Below, piece by piece: positions 41,088 to 51,366 of a stretch of DNA of 64,000 bases. Made by a program: the position numbers and the translations under genes. Numbering within the stretch: position 1 is the first letter of the stretch; each line of letters starts with the position of its first letter. The notes beneath the pieces are model-generated. The model had not been told where the DNA came from, searched no databases, and worked only from the letters and a program-made list of their open reading frames with translations. The stretch lies in NCBI RefSeq assembly GCF_006384255.1, contig NZ_VCED01000008.1, forward strand, positions 1 to 64,000, in the 5' to 3' direction. This DNA comes from Haemophilus seminalis. GTDB lineage: Bacteria > Pseudomonadota > Gammaproteobacteria > Enterobacterales > Pasteurellaceae.

Positions 41088-41795
41088 TTAATAGCTTGAA
41101 TTGATTAACACTTCTTCACCGTAGCCACCTAAAGTCGGCATTGGTTGATAAGTTGAGTTTGCTGCACGCATTAAACGAATACCACGAATACCCGCTTCTT
41201 TAGCTGCTAATACATCATCATCGCTGTCGCCATAGTGAATGCTAACTTTATGTGCAATAATGCCCGGAGTTTTGTTGTATTTAGTTGTGCGTTCACGTCC
41301 GCCCATAAATTCAACAGGGTGCATATTTTTAATATCAAACGCTTTTTGTAATATAGGTGTTACGCCATCCACATTCCCTGCTGTACGACCTGTAATAAAA
41401 TAAATTTGGTCTCCGCGTTCTTGGTGCATTTTGATCAAATCAGCAGCGATTTGTTTTGGAATGGAATATTTATCACAACCTGCGTTAACTTCATTCCAGA
41501 AATCTTGGTTTTTCAAATAGTCTTGTTTACCTGGAGAATATTTTTGTTGACCATAATAGAAACAAGAGCTGGTGAAAAGTACGGTATCATCAATATCAAA
41601 GCTGACATTAATTGGGCCTTTACCTTCTAATTCTTTTTTAATTTGCTCTACTGAAATCCAGTGAATTGGTTGCTCTTGCAACATTTCACGCGCATTTGTA
41701 CCAGATTGTGTATAAGGTTCAGTTTTGCCAGCCATGGCGGGAATCGCTGCGGCAGTTAACAATGCCACTAAAGATAATTTCATTAAATTTTTCAT
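41088..41795 (-). CDS. aphA: Class B acid phosphatase AphA
   Basis: A periplasmic magnesium-dependent phosphatase of the DDDD family that releases phosphate from nucleotides and other monoesters. The 235-residue precursor has a signal peptide ending near AMA (residues 20-22). Motif FDIDDTVLFTSS (66-77) holds the nucleophile Asp, and HYGDSDDD closes the active site. In the window it complements nucleoside uptake: 5'-nucleotides would be dephosphorylated before import by NupC. A CRP site precedes it, as reported for E. coli aphA. Confidence 0.95.
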   Translation of the reverse strand: MKNLMKLSLVALLTAAAIPAMAGKTEPYTQSGTNAREMLQEQPIHWISVEQIKKELEGKGPINVSFDIDDTVLFTSSCFYYGQQKYSPGKQDYLKNQDFWNEVNAGCDKYSIPKQIAADLIKMHQERGDQIYFITGRTAGNVDGVTPILQKAFDIKNMHPVEFMGGRERTTKYNKTPGIIAHKVSIHYGDSDDDVLAAKEAGIRGIRLMRAANSTYQPMPTLGGYGEEVLINSSY

Positions 41796-41887
41796 AGAGA
41801 ATCCTTCTAGGTTGGGTTTAAAATCCGCGTCATAATACGCTTTTTATTGCATCAATCAATTAGAAGCAATCGTTTTCGATGTTAAAA

Positions 41888-41903
41888 TATGATCATGATC
41901 ACA
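41888..41903 (-). promoter_or_regulatory. CRP site upstream of aphA
   Basis: TATGA-N6-TCACA has one mismatch to the consensus and lies about 95 bases before the aphA start, nearly the same spacing as at ansB. Confidence 0.65.
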
Positions 41904-41948
41904 TTTTTTAATTTCTTTTGATGAATAAATATACAATATATATTTTAA

Positions 41949-41977
41949 CTTGAATTCTGATAATTCATCACCATATA
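41949..41977 (+). promoter_or_regulatory. Heat-shock (sigma-32) promoter of hslVU
   Basis: CTTGAA (41949-41954), a 14-base spacer, then CACCATATA, close to the sigma-32 consensus CTTGAA / CCCCATNTA. It lies 35 bases before the hslV ATG. hslVU is a heat-shock operon in E. coli. Confidence 0.65.
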
Positions 41978-42011
41978 ACGAAAAACTTTTCTTTAATCAA
42001 AGGATAGAACA

Positions 42012-42533
42012 ATGACAACGATTGTATGTGTTCGTAAAAATGGCAAAGTGGCAATTGGTGGAGATGGACAGGCAACACTTGGTAACTGTGTGGAAAAAGG
42101 AAGTGTACGTAAAGTGCGCCGTTTATATAAAGATAAAGTAGTGACAGGTTTCGCTGGTTCTACTGCTGATGCTTTTATTTTACGAGACTTATTTGAGAAA
42201 AAATTAGAATTGCATCAAGGACATTTAGTTAAATCTGCGGTGGAGTTGGCAAAAGAATGGCGTACAGAGCGCTCATTGCGCAAACTAGAGGCCATGATGA
42301 TTGTAGCAAATGACAGCGATTTTTTACTCGTATCAGGTTCTGGTGATGTAATTGAACCCGAGTTTGATGTGTTGGCTATCGGTTCTGGTGGCAACTACGC
42401 AAAATCTGCTGCACTTGCCTTACTTAGAACTAAAAATGATTTAACCGCAAAAGAAATCGTCGCGGAAGCGCTAAAAATAGCGGGTGATATCGATATTTAC
42501 AGTAACCATAACCACGTTATTGAAGAAGTATAA
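42012..42533 (+). CDS. hslV: ATP-dependent protease subunit HslV
   Basis: The proteolytic core of the HslVU (ClpYQ) heat-shock protease, a dodecamer related to proteasome beta subunits. The initiator Met is followed by Thr-Thr; Thr2 becomes the N-terminal nucleophile. The 173 residues include [20 protein letters not shown] and AIGSGGNYA, as in the family. hslU follows after 107 bases. The coding region is typical in length. Confidence 0.97.
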   Translation: MTTIVCVRKNGKVAIGGDGQATLGNCVEKGSVRKVRRLYKDKVVTGFAGSTADAFILRDLFEKKLELHQGHLVKSAVELAKEWRTERSLRKLEAMMIVANDSDFLLVSGSGDVIEPEFDVLAIGSGGNYAKSAALALLRTKNDLTAKEIVAEALKIAGDIDIYSNHNHVIEEV

Positions 42534-42560
42534 ACTTACTCATGTAGGTGTGAAAAGCGA

Positions 42561-42582
42561 ATTTCATATACAAATATGAAAT
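42561..42582 (+). other. Hairpin between hslV and hslU
   Basis: ATTTCATAT (42561-42569) and ATATGAAAT (42574-42582) form a perfect 9-bp stem with loop ACAA and no T run. It is AT-rich and weak. Confidence 0.4.
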
Positions 42583-42640
42583 GGTGATCCATGTTAATAA
42601 AAGCATTTCTCCTACATTTTCATTATATAAAGGATAATTT

Positions 42641-43969
42641 ATGTCAATGACCCCTCGTGAAATCGTTTCTGAATTAGATGCACATATTATTGGACAAAAT
42701 GAGGCTAAACGTGCAGTGGCGATAGCATTGCGTAACCGCTGGCGCCGCATGCAGTTAACTGAAGAACTTCGTCAAGAAGTAACGCCGAAAAATATTTTAA
42801 TGATTGGTCCAACAGGCGTAGGTAAAACAGAAATTGCACGTCGCCTAGCAAAACTTGCTAATGCACCATTTATCAAAGTAGAAGCGACCAAATTTACTGA
42901 AGTGGGGTATGTAGGTAAAGAAGTAGATTCTATTATCCGAGATCTTACGGATGTTTCCCTGAAGTTGGTTCGCCAACAAGCGGTAGAAAAAAATCGTATA
43001 CGTGCACAAGATGCTGCAGAAAATCGTATTTTAGATGTGTTACTTCCTCCAGCAAAAGATCAGTGGGGTAATGTGCAGGATTCTGATAATACTAGTACGC
43101 GTCAAATCTTCCGTAAAAAACTACGTGAAGGGCAGTTAGATGATAAAGAAATTGAAATTGATGTATCTGCTGGAGTATCAATGGGGATAGAAATTATGGC
43201 ACCTCCAGGTATGGAAGAGATGACAAGTCAATTGCAGTCGCTTTTTCAAAATTTAGGTACCGAGAAGACTAAAAAACGCAAAATGAAGATTAAAGAGGCG
43301 TTGAAAGTTTTAATTGATGATGAAGCGGCAAAGCTCATTAATCCAGAAGAGCTTAAGCAACAAGCCATTGATGCGGTAGAACAAAACGGTATCGTCTTTA
43401 TTGATGAAATTGATAAGATTTGTAAAAAAGGTGAGCACTCAGGTGGTGATGTTTCACGTGAGGGCGTACAACGCGATTTATTACCGATTATCGAAGGTTC
43501 AAGCGTGAATACTAAACATGGTATGGTAAAAACGGATCATATTTTATTTATTTGTTCTGGTGCATTTCAAATAGCACGTCCATCTGATTTATTGCCAGAA
43601 TTACAAGGTCGTTTGCCAATCCGAGTGGAATTGAAATCCCTGACGAAAGAAGATTTTGAGCGTATTTTAACTGAGCCAAATGCATCACTTACATTGCAAT
43701 ATCGTGAGTTAATAAAAACAGAAGGTGTGGAAGTTGAGTTTACTCAAGATGGAATTAGTAAAATTGCAGAATCAGCGTTTAGAGTGAATGAAAAAACGGA
43801 GAATATTGGTGCTCGTCGTTTACATACTGTATTAGAGCGTTTAACGGACGGAATTTCTTTTGACGCAAGTGAACGCGCGGGGGAGAAAATTGTGATAGAT
43901 GAAAAATATGTTTCTGAAGCATTAAATGACGTTGTTGAAAATGAAGATTTGAGTCGCTTTATTCTTTAA
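42641..43969 (+). CDS. hslU: HslU ATPase subunit
   Basis: An AAA+ unfoldase that feeds substrates into HslV. The 442 residues contain Walker [10 protein letters not shown] (56-64), an inserted I-domain, Walker [10 protein letters not shown], and the sensor and C-terminal helical region ending in SRFIL, whose tail docks into HslV. Normal length. Confidence 0.98.
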   Translation: MSMTPREIVSELDAHIIGQNEAKRAVAIALRNRWRRMQLTEELRQEVTPKNILMIGPTGVGKTEIARRLAKLANAPFIKVEATKFTEVGYVGKEVDSIIRDLTDVSLKLVRQQAVEKNRIRAQDAAENRILDVLLPPAKDQWGNVQDSDNTSTRQIFRKKLREGQLDDKEIEIDVSAGVSMGIEIMAPPGMEEMTSQLQSLFQNLGTEKTKKRKMKIKEALKVLIDDEAAKLINPEELKQQAIDAVEQNGIVFIDEIDKICKKGEHSGGDVSREGVQRDLLPIIEGSSVNTKHGMVKTDHILFICSGAFQIARPSDLLPELQGRLPIRVELKSLTKEDFERILTEPNASLTLQYRELIKTEGVEVEFTQDGISKIAESAFRVNEKTENIGARRLHTVLERLTDGISFDASERAGEKIVIDEKYVSEALNDVVENEDLSRFIL

Positions 43970-43991
43970 GTATTTTCTTTTCTGATACAAG

Positions 43992-44022
43992 AAGTGCGGT
44001 GAATTTTCACCGCACTTTTTTG
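43992..44022. terminator. Uptake-signal terminator between convergent hslU and potD
   Basis: AAGTGCGGTGA (43992-44002) and TCACCGCACTT (44007-44017) form an 11-bp stem with a 4-base loop and T runs, so it can act in both directions. Confidence 0.8.
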
Positions 44023-44040
44023 CTTTTTTAAATTAAGAAA

Positions 44041-45093
44041 TTAATTGGTTTTTAATTTGCTCCAATATTTTTCATAAATATCGACAGCTTCACCAACATC
44101 ACCTTGCATAATCCCTTTTTCTACTTCTGATGCTGGTGGAAATAGTTTAGGATCGTTGGCAACTTCTGGGCTGAGTAATGCTTTGACTCCTTCATTTGGC
44201 ATAGAAAAGCCCATGCGTTCTACCACAACTTTGGCATTTTCTGGACGAAGTAAGAAGTCAATGAACTTATGTGCGCCTTCAACATTTTTTGCTGTAGTTG
44301 GAATCGCATAGTTATCCATCCAGAAAATTGCGCCTTCTTTGGGATACACAAATTGAAGAGATGGATTTTCTTTATGTGCTAAATAAGCAGAACCATTCCA
44401 AATCATACCAATTGCAGCTTCACCTTGTACGTAAGGGACTTCTGGCGAGTCAGAGTTAAAGGTTGCTACATTTGGTAAAAGTTTTTCTAAACGCTCATAA
44501 GCTGTTTTGATGTCTTCTTCATTGGTGGTATTTGGTGATTTACCATCAAGTAATAATGCTACGTGGAACACTTCACGTGCATCACTGGTCATAAGAACTT
44601 TGCCTTTAAATTCAGTTTTCCATAAATCCGCCCAGCTGGTGATGGTTTTAGGATCAATCTCATCAGCATTAACTTCAATACCAGTAAGTCCGTAAACATA
44701 AGGTAATGAATATTTATTTTCTGGGTCGAATTCTTTATTTAATAAATGTTTAGGGATTTGATGAATATTGGTCAATTTACTTTGATCAATCGGTTGAAGC
44801 ATCTTTTCCTTAATCATTTTATTTACGTAGTAACTTGATGGAAACACCAAATCATAGCCAGAGCCAGTATTCTGAGTAAGTTTGAGTTTCGCGTACATTT
44901 CTTCGTTGCTTTCAAAGGTAGAATAAATCACCTCGATGCCAGTTTCTTTAGAGAACTGTGCGACTAAATCAGAAGGTACATAGTCTGTCCAGTTATAGAC
45001 GTAAAGTTTGTTATTGGCAAAAGCGGAAACCGCGAAAAGTGCGGTGGTGGAAAGGAAAAGATTTTTGAGTGAGTGAGCAAAGAATTTTTTCAA
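44041..45093 (-). CDS. potD: Spermidine/putrescine-binding periplasmic protein PotD
   Basis: The substrate-binding component of a polyamine ABC transporter. The 350-residue precursor has a signal peptide (about 26 residues, ending SAFA), then [15 protein letters not shown], the classic PotD start, and the polyamine-site aromatic and acidic residues around [10 protein letters not shown] and FWMDNYAIP. No potABC genes adjoin it, so it is an orphan binding protein here. It is divergent from an FAD oxidase of the PuuB/OrdL type, which suggests a shared polyamine role. Confidence 0.92.
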   Translation of the reverse strand: MKKFFAHSLKNLFLSTTALFAVSAFANNKLYVYNWTDYVPSDLVAQFSKETGIEVIYSTFESNEEMYAKLKLTQNTGSGYDLVFPSSYYVNKMIKEKMLQPIDQSKLTNIHQIPKHLLNKEFDPENKYSLPYVYGLTGIEVNADEIDPKTITSWADLWKTEFKGKVLMTSDAREVFHVALLLDGKSPNTTNEEDIKTAYERLEKLLPNVATFNSDSPEVPYVQGEAAIGMIWNGSAYLAHKENPSLQFVYPKEGAIFWMDNYAIPTTAKNVEGAHKFIDFLLRPENAKVVVERMGFSMPNEGVKALLSPEVANDPKLFPPASEVEKGIMQGDVGEAVDIYEKYWSKLKTN

Positions 45094-45234
45094 TTTATTG
45101 ACCTCCGAGGGTTATCGTTCATCATAAAACGCACAAATTTTGCGCGCGCGCAGTATAGCATTTTTTTCGTAAAAGGTTTGACATATTTCCCTTTCGGGGT
45201 AAGATTTTGCCAGTTTTTTCCTAAGAGATTTTTT

Positions 45235-46530
45235 ATGCTTAATTTTGCCTATCAAGAACACGTTCGCTCTTATTATTTCGACTCTCGTAACCAAGATTTT
45301 CAATTCCCGCCGTTAACTCAAATTGAACATGCTGATGTGTGTGTGATCGGGGCTGGTTTTTTTGGTTTATCTGCGGCACTAGAACTGGCGGAGAAAGGAA
45401 AAAAAGTCATTGTATTAGAGGGCGCTCGAGTAGGATTTGGTGCTTCTGGTCGTAGTGGTGGGCAGGCAATTAATGGCTTTGAAGAAGGCATTGATGAATA
45501 CGTTAAACAAGTTGGCGAAGATAAAGCGCATAAACTTTGGAATATGTCATTAGAGGCTATTGATATTATTGATGAACGCATTGAGAAATATGGCATTCAG
45601 TGCGACTGGAAAAAAGGCTATGCCACATTGGCATTAAATGAACGCCGAATGGATGACTTAATTGAAATTGAAAAAGAAAGTCATGAGAATTTTGGCTATC
45701 AGAATATGCAACTTTGGGATAAGGCTAAATTAAAACAGCACTTAGGCAGTGATATTTATGTGGGGGGCTTATTTGATAGTAACTCAGGGCATTTGCATCC
45801 ACTTAATTATTGTTTAGGTTTAGCGAAAGCTTGTGTCGATCTGGGTGTTCAGATTTTTGAACAATCTCCCGTAGTGGATATGGTTGAGAAAAATGGTTGC
45901 GTTGAGGTTAAAACAGCTAAAAGTGCGGTGATTTCTCAAGACGTTATTTTAGCCACCAATGCTTATATTGATGCGCTCCCGAAATCTATTCATCACGGAA
46001 TTAATCGTAAAATATTACCTGTAGAAAGTTTTATTATTGCCACAGAGCCGTTAAGTCAAGCGGTTGCTGATTCTGTTATTAATAATGGCATGTCGGTGTG
46101 CGATAACAATTTATTATTAGACTATTATCGTTTGAGTGCTGACAATCGTCTTCTTTTTGGTAGTGATTCTAGCTCAGAAAAAGATATGGTCGCGATTATG
46201 CGGAAAAATATGTTGCGCGTATTCCCGCAACTTGAAAATGTAAAAATCGATTATGGCTGGGCCGGCCCGATTGATATGACGTTAAATTCAACGCCACATT
46301 TTGGTCGTATTTCTCCGCACATTTATTTTGCTCATGGTTATTCTGGTCACGGTGTTGCTTTGACGGGGCTTGCAGGACGAATTGTAGCCGAGGCAATTTT
46401 AGGTGATGATGAACGCTTATCTATTTTTGAAAGTCTGAAAGTCCCTTCTGTTTATGGTGGTCGAATTATCAAAGATCTTGCGACAAAGATTGGTGTGCAG
46501 TATTACAAATTTTTAGATCGTTATTGTTAA
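45235..46530 (+). CDS. FAD-dependent oxidoreductase (PuuB/OrdL-like amine oxidase)
   Basis: A 431-residue DAO-family flavoprotein. The dinucleotide motif VCVIGAGFFGLSAA (35-48) binds FAD, followed by GFGASGRSGGQAINGFEEG, the pattern of gamma-glutamylputrescine oxidase and relatives. The C-terminal GHGVALTGLAGRIVAEAILG closes the FAD site. The frame is open for 54 codons further upstream, but that would run into potD; the ATG at 45235 gives the family N-terminus. The substrate is not certain; divergence from potD favours a polyamine derivative. Confidence 0.85.
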   Translation: MLNFAYQEHVRSYYFDSRNQDFQFPPLTQIEHADVCVIGAGFFGLSAALELAEKGKKVIVLEGARVGFGASGRSGGQAINGFEEGIDEYVKQVGEDKAHKLWNMSLEAIDIIDERIEKYGIQCDWKKGYATLALNERRMDDLIEIEKESHENFGYQNMQLWDKAKLKQHLGSDIYVGGLFDSNSGHLHPLNYCLGLAKACVDLGVQIFEQSPVVDMVEKNGCVEVKTAKSAVISQDVILATNAYIDALPKSIHHGINRKILPVESFIIATEPLSQAVADSVINNGMSVCDNNLLLDYYRLSADNRLLFGSDSSSEKDMVAIMRKNMLRVFPQLENVKIDYGWAGPIDMTLNSTPHFGRISPHIYFAHGYSGHGVALTGLAGRIVAEAILGDDERLSIFESLKVPSVYGGRIIKDLATKIGVQYYKFLDRYC

Positions 46531-46592
46531 TAATATTCGGAAACACATTTTTCCCGTATAATCGTAGATATTTTTTACAGCAGAACGGCATT

Positions 46593-48944
46593 ATGAATAA
46601 AAATCAAACCTTAGTTTCTCTTGCTATTTTCACCGCACTTTACAGTCAGCAAAGTATGGCGGATTTACGTGATCAATGTTTAATGGGGGTACCACACTTT
46701 ACTGGCGAAGTGGTACAGGGGGACTTAAATACCTTACCCGTCTATATTGAAGCTGATGATGCAGAGATTAATCAGCCTACACAGGCCGTATATCAAGGTA
46801 ACGTAGATGTAAGACAGGGAAACCGCCATTTAATGGCTGATTCTGTTGAAGTGAAACAATTGGGGAATCACCAAGCTCCACAGCGTTTTGCCTATATACG
46901 AGGTGGATTTGATTATAAAGATAATCAACTTAATATGCTGGGGAAAAATGCTGATTTTAATTTAGATAACCATGACGGTCATGCTACAAATGCGGATTAT
47001 GAATTGGTTGGGCGACAAGGAAGAGGCAAGGCAGAACATATCAATTTACAAAATGATTACCGTGTAATGAAAAATGCCACATTTACCTCTTGTTTACGAG
47101 GTGATAATGCCTGGGCGGTAGATGCATCAGAAATCCGTCAATATGTAAAAGAAGAATATGCTGAAATGTGGCATGCACGTTTTAAAGTGCATGGCGTGCC
47201 TGTTTTTTATACCCCTTATTTGCAATTACCAATTGGTGATCGCCGTCGTTCGGGATTATTGATTCCAAGTGGTGGCTCATCTAGCCGTGATGGTTTCTGG
47301 TATATGCAACCGATTTATTGGAATATTGCACCGAATTACGATATGACGGTTACGCCTAAATACATGTCGCATCGTGGTTGGCAATTAAATGGTGAATTTC
47401 GCTATTTAACCTCTATAGGGGAAGGAAAAGTTGCAGGAGAATATCTAGGCCGAGATCGTTATGACGAATATATTAGTGATAAACGTAAACGCCATTTATT
47501 CTATTGGAATCACAGTTCAAGCTTCTTAGAAAACTGGCGTTTTAATGTAAATTATACACGAGTGAGTGATAAACGTTACTTTAACGACTTTGATTCACAA
47601 TACGGTAGCAGCACAGATGGCTATGCAGATCAGTATGCGCGAATCGCTTACTATAAACCTAATTATAATTTCTCGCTTTCAGCGCGCCAGTTCCAAGTTT
47701 TTGATGAAAATCTATCTATTGGTCCTTATCGTGCGATGCCACAAATGGACTTTAATTATTACAAACATGATTTAGCTAATGGATGGTTAGATTTTAAATG
47801 GTATTCTCAAGCTGTACGTTTTGATAATGACAGTGATCTCATGCCAACGGCATGGCGTTTTCACATTGAACCAAGTTTAGCTTCATCAATGTCAAATGAA
47901 TATGGTGGCTTGAAAGTAGAAACTAAACTTTATGGCACACGTTATGAACAGAAAAAGGGTTCAGGAGTGAATGCGGAAGAGGTTCAGAAAAACATAAATC
48001 GTGTCATTCCGCAATTTAAGCTTGATTTACAAACTGTATTAGCTAGGGACACCACTTTCTTAAAAGATTACACTCAAACTTTTGAACCACACATTCAATA
48101 TTTATATCGCCCTTATCGTGATCAAAGCAATATTGGTTCAAAACAACGTACGAGTGATTATTTAGGATTTGGTTATGATTCCGCATTGGTACAGCAAGAT
48201 TATTATTCGCTTTTCCGTGATCGCCGTTACAGTGGATTAGATAGAATCTCCTCTGCGAATCAAATGACATTAGGTGGAACAACTCGCTTTTATGATAAAG
48301 CCGGTGATGAACGCTTTAATTTATCAGCCGGTCAAATTTATTATTTAAATGATTCACGTATTGATGATAACCCCGCAAATAAAACGCCAACATCGTCATC
48401 ATCTTGGGCTTTAGAGTCTAACTGGAAAATGAGTGATCATTGGCGTTGGCGTGGCAGTTATCAATATGATACGAATACGCACGCAACATCGTTAGCGAAT
48501 ACATCATTGGAATATAACCCTGCAAAGGATAATTTAATCCAATTAAATTATCGTTACGCTAGTCAAAATTATATTGATCAAAATTTAGGGCGATCAGCAA
48601 ATGCTTATCGTCAAGATATTCAGCAGATAGGGCTTGTTACTGCATGGGAAGTTTCAGATAACTGGTCGGTTGTGGGAAAATATTATCATGATCTTGCACT
48701 TAAAAAACCGGTTGAACAATATCTTGGTATTCAATATAACACTTGTTGTTGGGCTGCCGGAATTGGTGCAAGACGCTATGTGACAAGCCGTCAACATCAA
48801 GATGAGGATTCTGTGCTCTATGATCATGGTATAGGTTTTACCTTAGAATTACGTGGTCTAGGTACAAATAATTACCAAAATGGTATTGATGATATGCTCG
48901 AAAAAGGTAAGTTACCTTACATCCGTGCATTTAGCCTTGAATAA
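46593..48944 (+). CDS. lptD: LPS-assembly outer-membrane protein LptD
   Basis: An essential outer-membrane barrel that, plugged by LptE, inserts LPS into the outer leaflet. It has 783 residues: signal peptide to about residue 23, the N-terminal OstA/jellyroll domain, and a 26-strand barrel. Conserved cysteines are present at Cys29, in TSCLRGDNAW, and as the adjacent pair in NTCCW near the C-terminus, which form the interdomain disulfides. The start at 46593 gives a proper signal peptide; a longer frame to 46524 lacks one. A TATAAT-like box lies at 46557-46562. One uptake signal lies in the signal-peptide region. Confidence 0.95.
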   Translation: MNKNQTLVSLAIFTALYSQQSMADLRDQCLMGVPHFTGEVVQGDLNTLPVYIEADDAEINQPTQAVYQGNVDVRQGNRHLMADSVEVKQLGNHQAPQRFAYIRGGFDYKDNQLNMLGKNADFNLDNHDGHATNADYELVGRQGRGKAEHINLQNDYRVMKNATFTSCLRGDNAWAVDASEIRQYVKEEYAEMWHARFKVHGVPVFYTPYLQLPIGDRRRSGLLIPSGGSSSRDGFWYMQPIYWNIAPNYDMTVTPKYMSHRGWQLNGEFRYLTSIGEGKVAGEYLGRDRYDEYISDKRKRHLFYWNHSSSFLENWRFNVNYTRVSDKRYFNDFDSQYGSSTDGYADQYARIAYYKPNYNFSLSARQFQVFDENLSIGPYRAMPQMDFNYYKHDLANGWLDFKWYSQAVRFDNDSDLMPTAWRFHIEPSLASSMSNEYGGLKVETKLYGTRYEQKKGSGVNAEEVQKNINRVIPQFKLDLQTVLARDTTFLKDYTQTFEPHIQYLYRPYRDQSNIGSKQRTSDYLGFGYDSALVQQDYYSLFRDRRYSGLDRISSANQMTLGGTTRFYDKAGDERFNLSAGQIYYLNDSRIDDNPANKTPTSSSSWALESNWKMSDHWRWRGSYQYDTNTHATSLANTSLEYNPAKDNLIQLNYRYASQNYIDQNLGRSANAYRQDIQQIGLVTAWEVSDNWSVVGKYYHDLALKKPVEQYLGIQYNTCCWAAGIGARRYVTSRQHQDEDSVLYDHGIGFTLELRGLGTNNYQNGIDDMLEKGKLPYIRAFSLE

Positions 48945-48953
48945 TCCATTCTA

Positions 48954-48983
48954 AAACCGATAGCGATTGCTGTCGGTTTTCTC
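48954..48983 (+). terminator. Terminator after lptD
   Basis: AAACCGATAGC (48954-48964) pairs with GCTGTCGGTTT (48969-48979) with one wobble, followed by a T-rich tail. Confidence 0.75.
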
Positions 48984-49111
48984 ATTTTTTTAAACGAAAT
49001 CACTTTCACCAAAAATTAGTATAAATTTCACCGCACTTTCATCTCTTTTATTGACTGATGTCAAGATTTCATTATATTGACAGCTTTCATTCTAACTTAT
49101 AGGAACAACTT

Positions 49112-50635
49112 ATGGCGCAATCTGCACCAAAGCGTGAAACCTTCTCTGGTCGTAACGCGTTTATTATGGCTGCCATTGGCTCAGCGGTGGGCCTTGGTAA
49201 TATTTGGCGTTTCCCTTATACCACTTATGAAAATGGTGGGGGCGCTTTTATTATCCCTTATCTTATTGCATTATTAACTGCAGGGATTCCTCTTTTATTT
49301 TTAGATTATGCGATTGGGCACCGTCACCGTGGTGGGGCACCATTGTCTTATCGTCGTTTTAGTCCACATTTTGAAGTGTTTGGCTGGTGGCAAATGATGG
49401 TGAATGTCATCATTGGCTTATATTATGCCGTTGTGCTTGGCTGGGCTGCAAGTTACACCTATTTCTCAATTAATGGTGCTTGGGGAGATAAACCGATCGA
49501 TTTTTTCATTGGTGAATTTCTGAAAATGGGCGACATCAAAAATGGGGTGAGTTTTGAGTTTGTGGGAATGGTCACCTGCCCATTAATTGCGATGTGGATT
49601 ATTGCCCTCGGTGTACTTTCACTTGGTGTACAAAAAGGCATTGCAAAAGTTTCATCGGTATTAATGCCGGTGTTAGTCATTATGTTTATGGCTTTGGTTA
49701 TTTATTCCTTATTTTTACCTGGTGCGGAAAAAGGCTTAGATGCTTTATTTACACCAGATTGGTCAAAGCTATCGAATCCAAGTGTATGGATTGCCGCATA
49801 TGGACAAATATTCTTTTCTCTCTCAATTTGTTTTGGAATTATGGTGACATATGCTTCTTATCTTAAAAAAGAATCAGATTTAACCGGAAGTGGATTAGTA
49901 GTAGGTTTTGCAAATAGTAGTTTTGAAGTGTTAGCAGGCGTAGGTGTTTTTGCAGCATTAGGTTTTATTGCAACGGCACAAGGCCAAGAAGTGAGCGAGG
50001 TAGCAAAAGGCGGAATTGGTTTAGCATTTTTCGCATTTCCAACCATTATTAACAAAGCACCATTTGGTGAAGTATTAGGTGTCTTATTTTTTGGTTCATT
50101 GACGTTTGCAGCATTGACTTCTTTCATTTCTGTTATTGAAGTGATCATTTCCGCTATTCAAGATAAGCTACGTATTCGCCGTGTGAAAGTAACCTTTATT
50201 GTGGGTGTTCCAATGATGCTGGTTTCAGTGCTCTTATTTGGTACGACAACAGGATTGCCAATGTTGGATGTCTTTGACAAATTCGTAAACTATTTTGGTA
50301 TTGTTGCTGTTGCATTTGTATCATTAATTGCAATTGTGGCAAACGAAAAATTAGGGTTATTGGGCGATCATTTAAATGAAACCTCTTCTTTCAAAGTTGG
50401 CTTTTTCTGGCGTTTATGTATTGTGCTGACCACAGGTATTTTAGCATTTATGTTATTTAGTGAGGGCGCCAAAGTCTTTTCTGAAGGATATGAAGGATAC
50501 CCAAGTTGGTTTGTCAATATTTTTGGTTGGGGAATGGCAATCAGTTTATTAATTGTGGCATTTATGCTTTCTCGCTTAAAATGGAAAAATGATACCCAAT
50601 TAATCCTTGATGAAAAAAAAAGGAGAGTAAAATGA
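49112..50635 (+). CDS. Sodium-dependent amino acid transporter, NSS/SNF family (MetP-like)
   Basis: An inner-membrane sodium symporter of 507 residues with about 11-12 helices. The first helix carries [18 protein letters not shown], the sodium and substrate site of the neurotransmitter:sodium symporter family. The stop codon overlaps the start of a 31-residue MetS-type gene (ATGA). That partner points to methionine or alanine uptake, as for MetP of Corynebacterium, but the substrate is inferred only from the partner. Confidence 0.9.
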   Translation: MAQSAPKRETFSGRNAFIMAAIGSAVGLGNIWRFPYTTYENGGGAFIIPYLIALLTAGIPLLFLDYAIGHRHRGGAPLSYRRFSPHFEVFGWWQMMVNVIIGLYYAVVLGWAASYTYFSINGAWGDKPIDFFIGEFLKMGDIKNGVSFEFVGMVTCPLIAMWIIALGVLSLGVQKGIAKVSSVLMPVLVIMFMALVIYSLFLPGAEKGLDALFTPDWSKLSNPSVWIAAYGQIFFSLSICFGIMVTYASYLKKESDLTGSGLVVGFANSSFEVLAGVGVFAALGFIATAQGQEVSEVAKGGIGLAFFAFPTIINKAPFGEVLGVLFFGSLTFAALTSFISVIEVIISAIQDKLRIRRVKVTFIVGVPMMLVSVLLFGTTTGLPMLDVFDKFVNYFGIVAVAFVSLIAIVANEKLGLLGDHLNETSSFKVGFFWRLCIVLTTGILAFMLFSEGAKVFSEGYEGYPSWFVNIFGWGMAISLLIVAFMLSRLKWKNDTQLILDEKKRRVK

Positions 50636-50727
50636 GTTTGAGCGCAATGATTATGATGATTGTAGCTTTTGGCGTTATTTGGGGCGGCTTTATCTACGCC
50701 TTGATGCGCTTACCCAAAGAAAAATAA
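50632..50727 (+). CDS. metS: MetS-type small subunit of the NSS transporter
   Basis: A 31-residue membrane peptide starting [14 protein letters not shown], with one hydrophobic helix (residues about 4-25) and a basic/acidic tail LPKEK. It overlaps the stop of the NSS gene (ATGA) and has a strong ribosome site (AAAGGAGAG). Small peptides of this size and position accompany NSS transporters and are required for methionine/alanine import in Corynebacterium (MetS). The conserved Trp-Gly-Gly in the helix fits that family. Confidence 0.8.
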   Translation: MSLSAMIMMIVAFGVIWGGFIYALMRLPKEK

Positions 50728-50737
50728 GGATAGTATT

Positions 50738-50768
50738 AACCGCACTTTAATCGTGCGGTTATTTTTTA
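50738..50768 (+). terminator. Uptake-signal-like terminator after metS
   Basis: AACCGCAC (50738-50745) and GTGCGGTT (50753-50760) form the stem, then a run of six T. One arm is a full uptake core, the other lacks its first base pair. Confidence 0.8.
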
Positions 50769-51366
50769 GTTCGCTTGATAATTTAATAATATCAGTTTAA
50801 TTCATGTCATATACTGAAGTAGGCATAACATCCATTCATGCCGTAGGGGTTTATTAAAAAGTAAATTTTTACATTAAGTTATAAATTTTTTATTTTCATT
50901 TCCATTAATATTGTGTAGAATACGAAGATAACCTAATTTCTTAACTCATTTCTCCCTTATTTAGATTTATCGAGAGTTTAGTTCAGTTTTTAGATTGGAG
51001 TCATGGATGTTTCCACTTATATCTACCTATGACAGACTTTTTCATTTTTTATTAAAGAAGAATAAAATGTCTCATCTGAATAATGTAATACGGAATATTA
51101 CTTATTATTACCCATTCGCTACATATTTAGCATTTAACATATCAAAGAAAATACATTCATTTCGTTTATTAACAAGTTTAATTGGCTTCAGGTTTAGGTT
51201 TTGTCTTGCTTAAGATGAAATTGTAGGGCACCAATTAAACGTTCTGTTATTTCTTATTTTTCTTTACAGTATAAAGGTATTTATATGCTTTTTGAGCTGT
51301 GCCTTTATGTTTTTCGCTTATTTCACGTCCGAGAGAGTGCATTTAAATTAATATAGGATTATCAAT
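50769..51366 (+). other. AT-rich region before the adhesin, no gene seen
   Basis: About 600 bases of AT-rich sequence. A short frame at 50995-51213 has no family likeness and is probably not a gene. A -10-like TAGAAT is at 50916-50921, far from the adhesin start. No long homopolymer or tetranucleotide tract is present that would suggest phase variation. The adhesin promoter is not identified. Confidence 0.4.

Noticed and set aside
45073-45234. N-terminal extension of the FAD oxidase
   Set aside because: The extra 54 codons would overlap the potD start on the other strand and have no similarity to the family; ATG at 45235 fits.
46524-46592. Longer start for LptD
   Set aside because: The extension would hide the signal peptide that begins at the ATG at 46593.
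50880-50900. Phase-variable poly-T tract for the adhesin
   Set aside because: The longest T run is six, too short to be a convincing slippage tract, and it is over 450 bases from the gene.
50995-51213. A 72-codon open frame upstream of the adhesin
   Set aside because: Phe-rich, no family resemblance, no good ribosome site, lies in AT-rich intergenic sequence. Probably chance.
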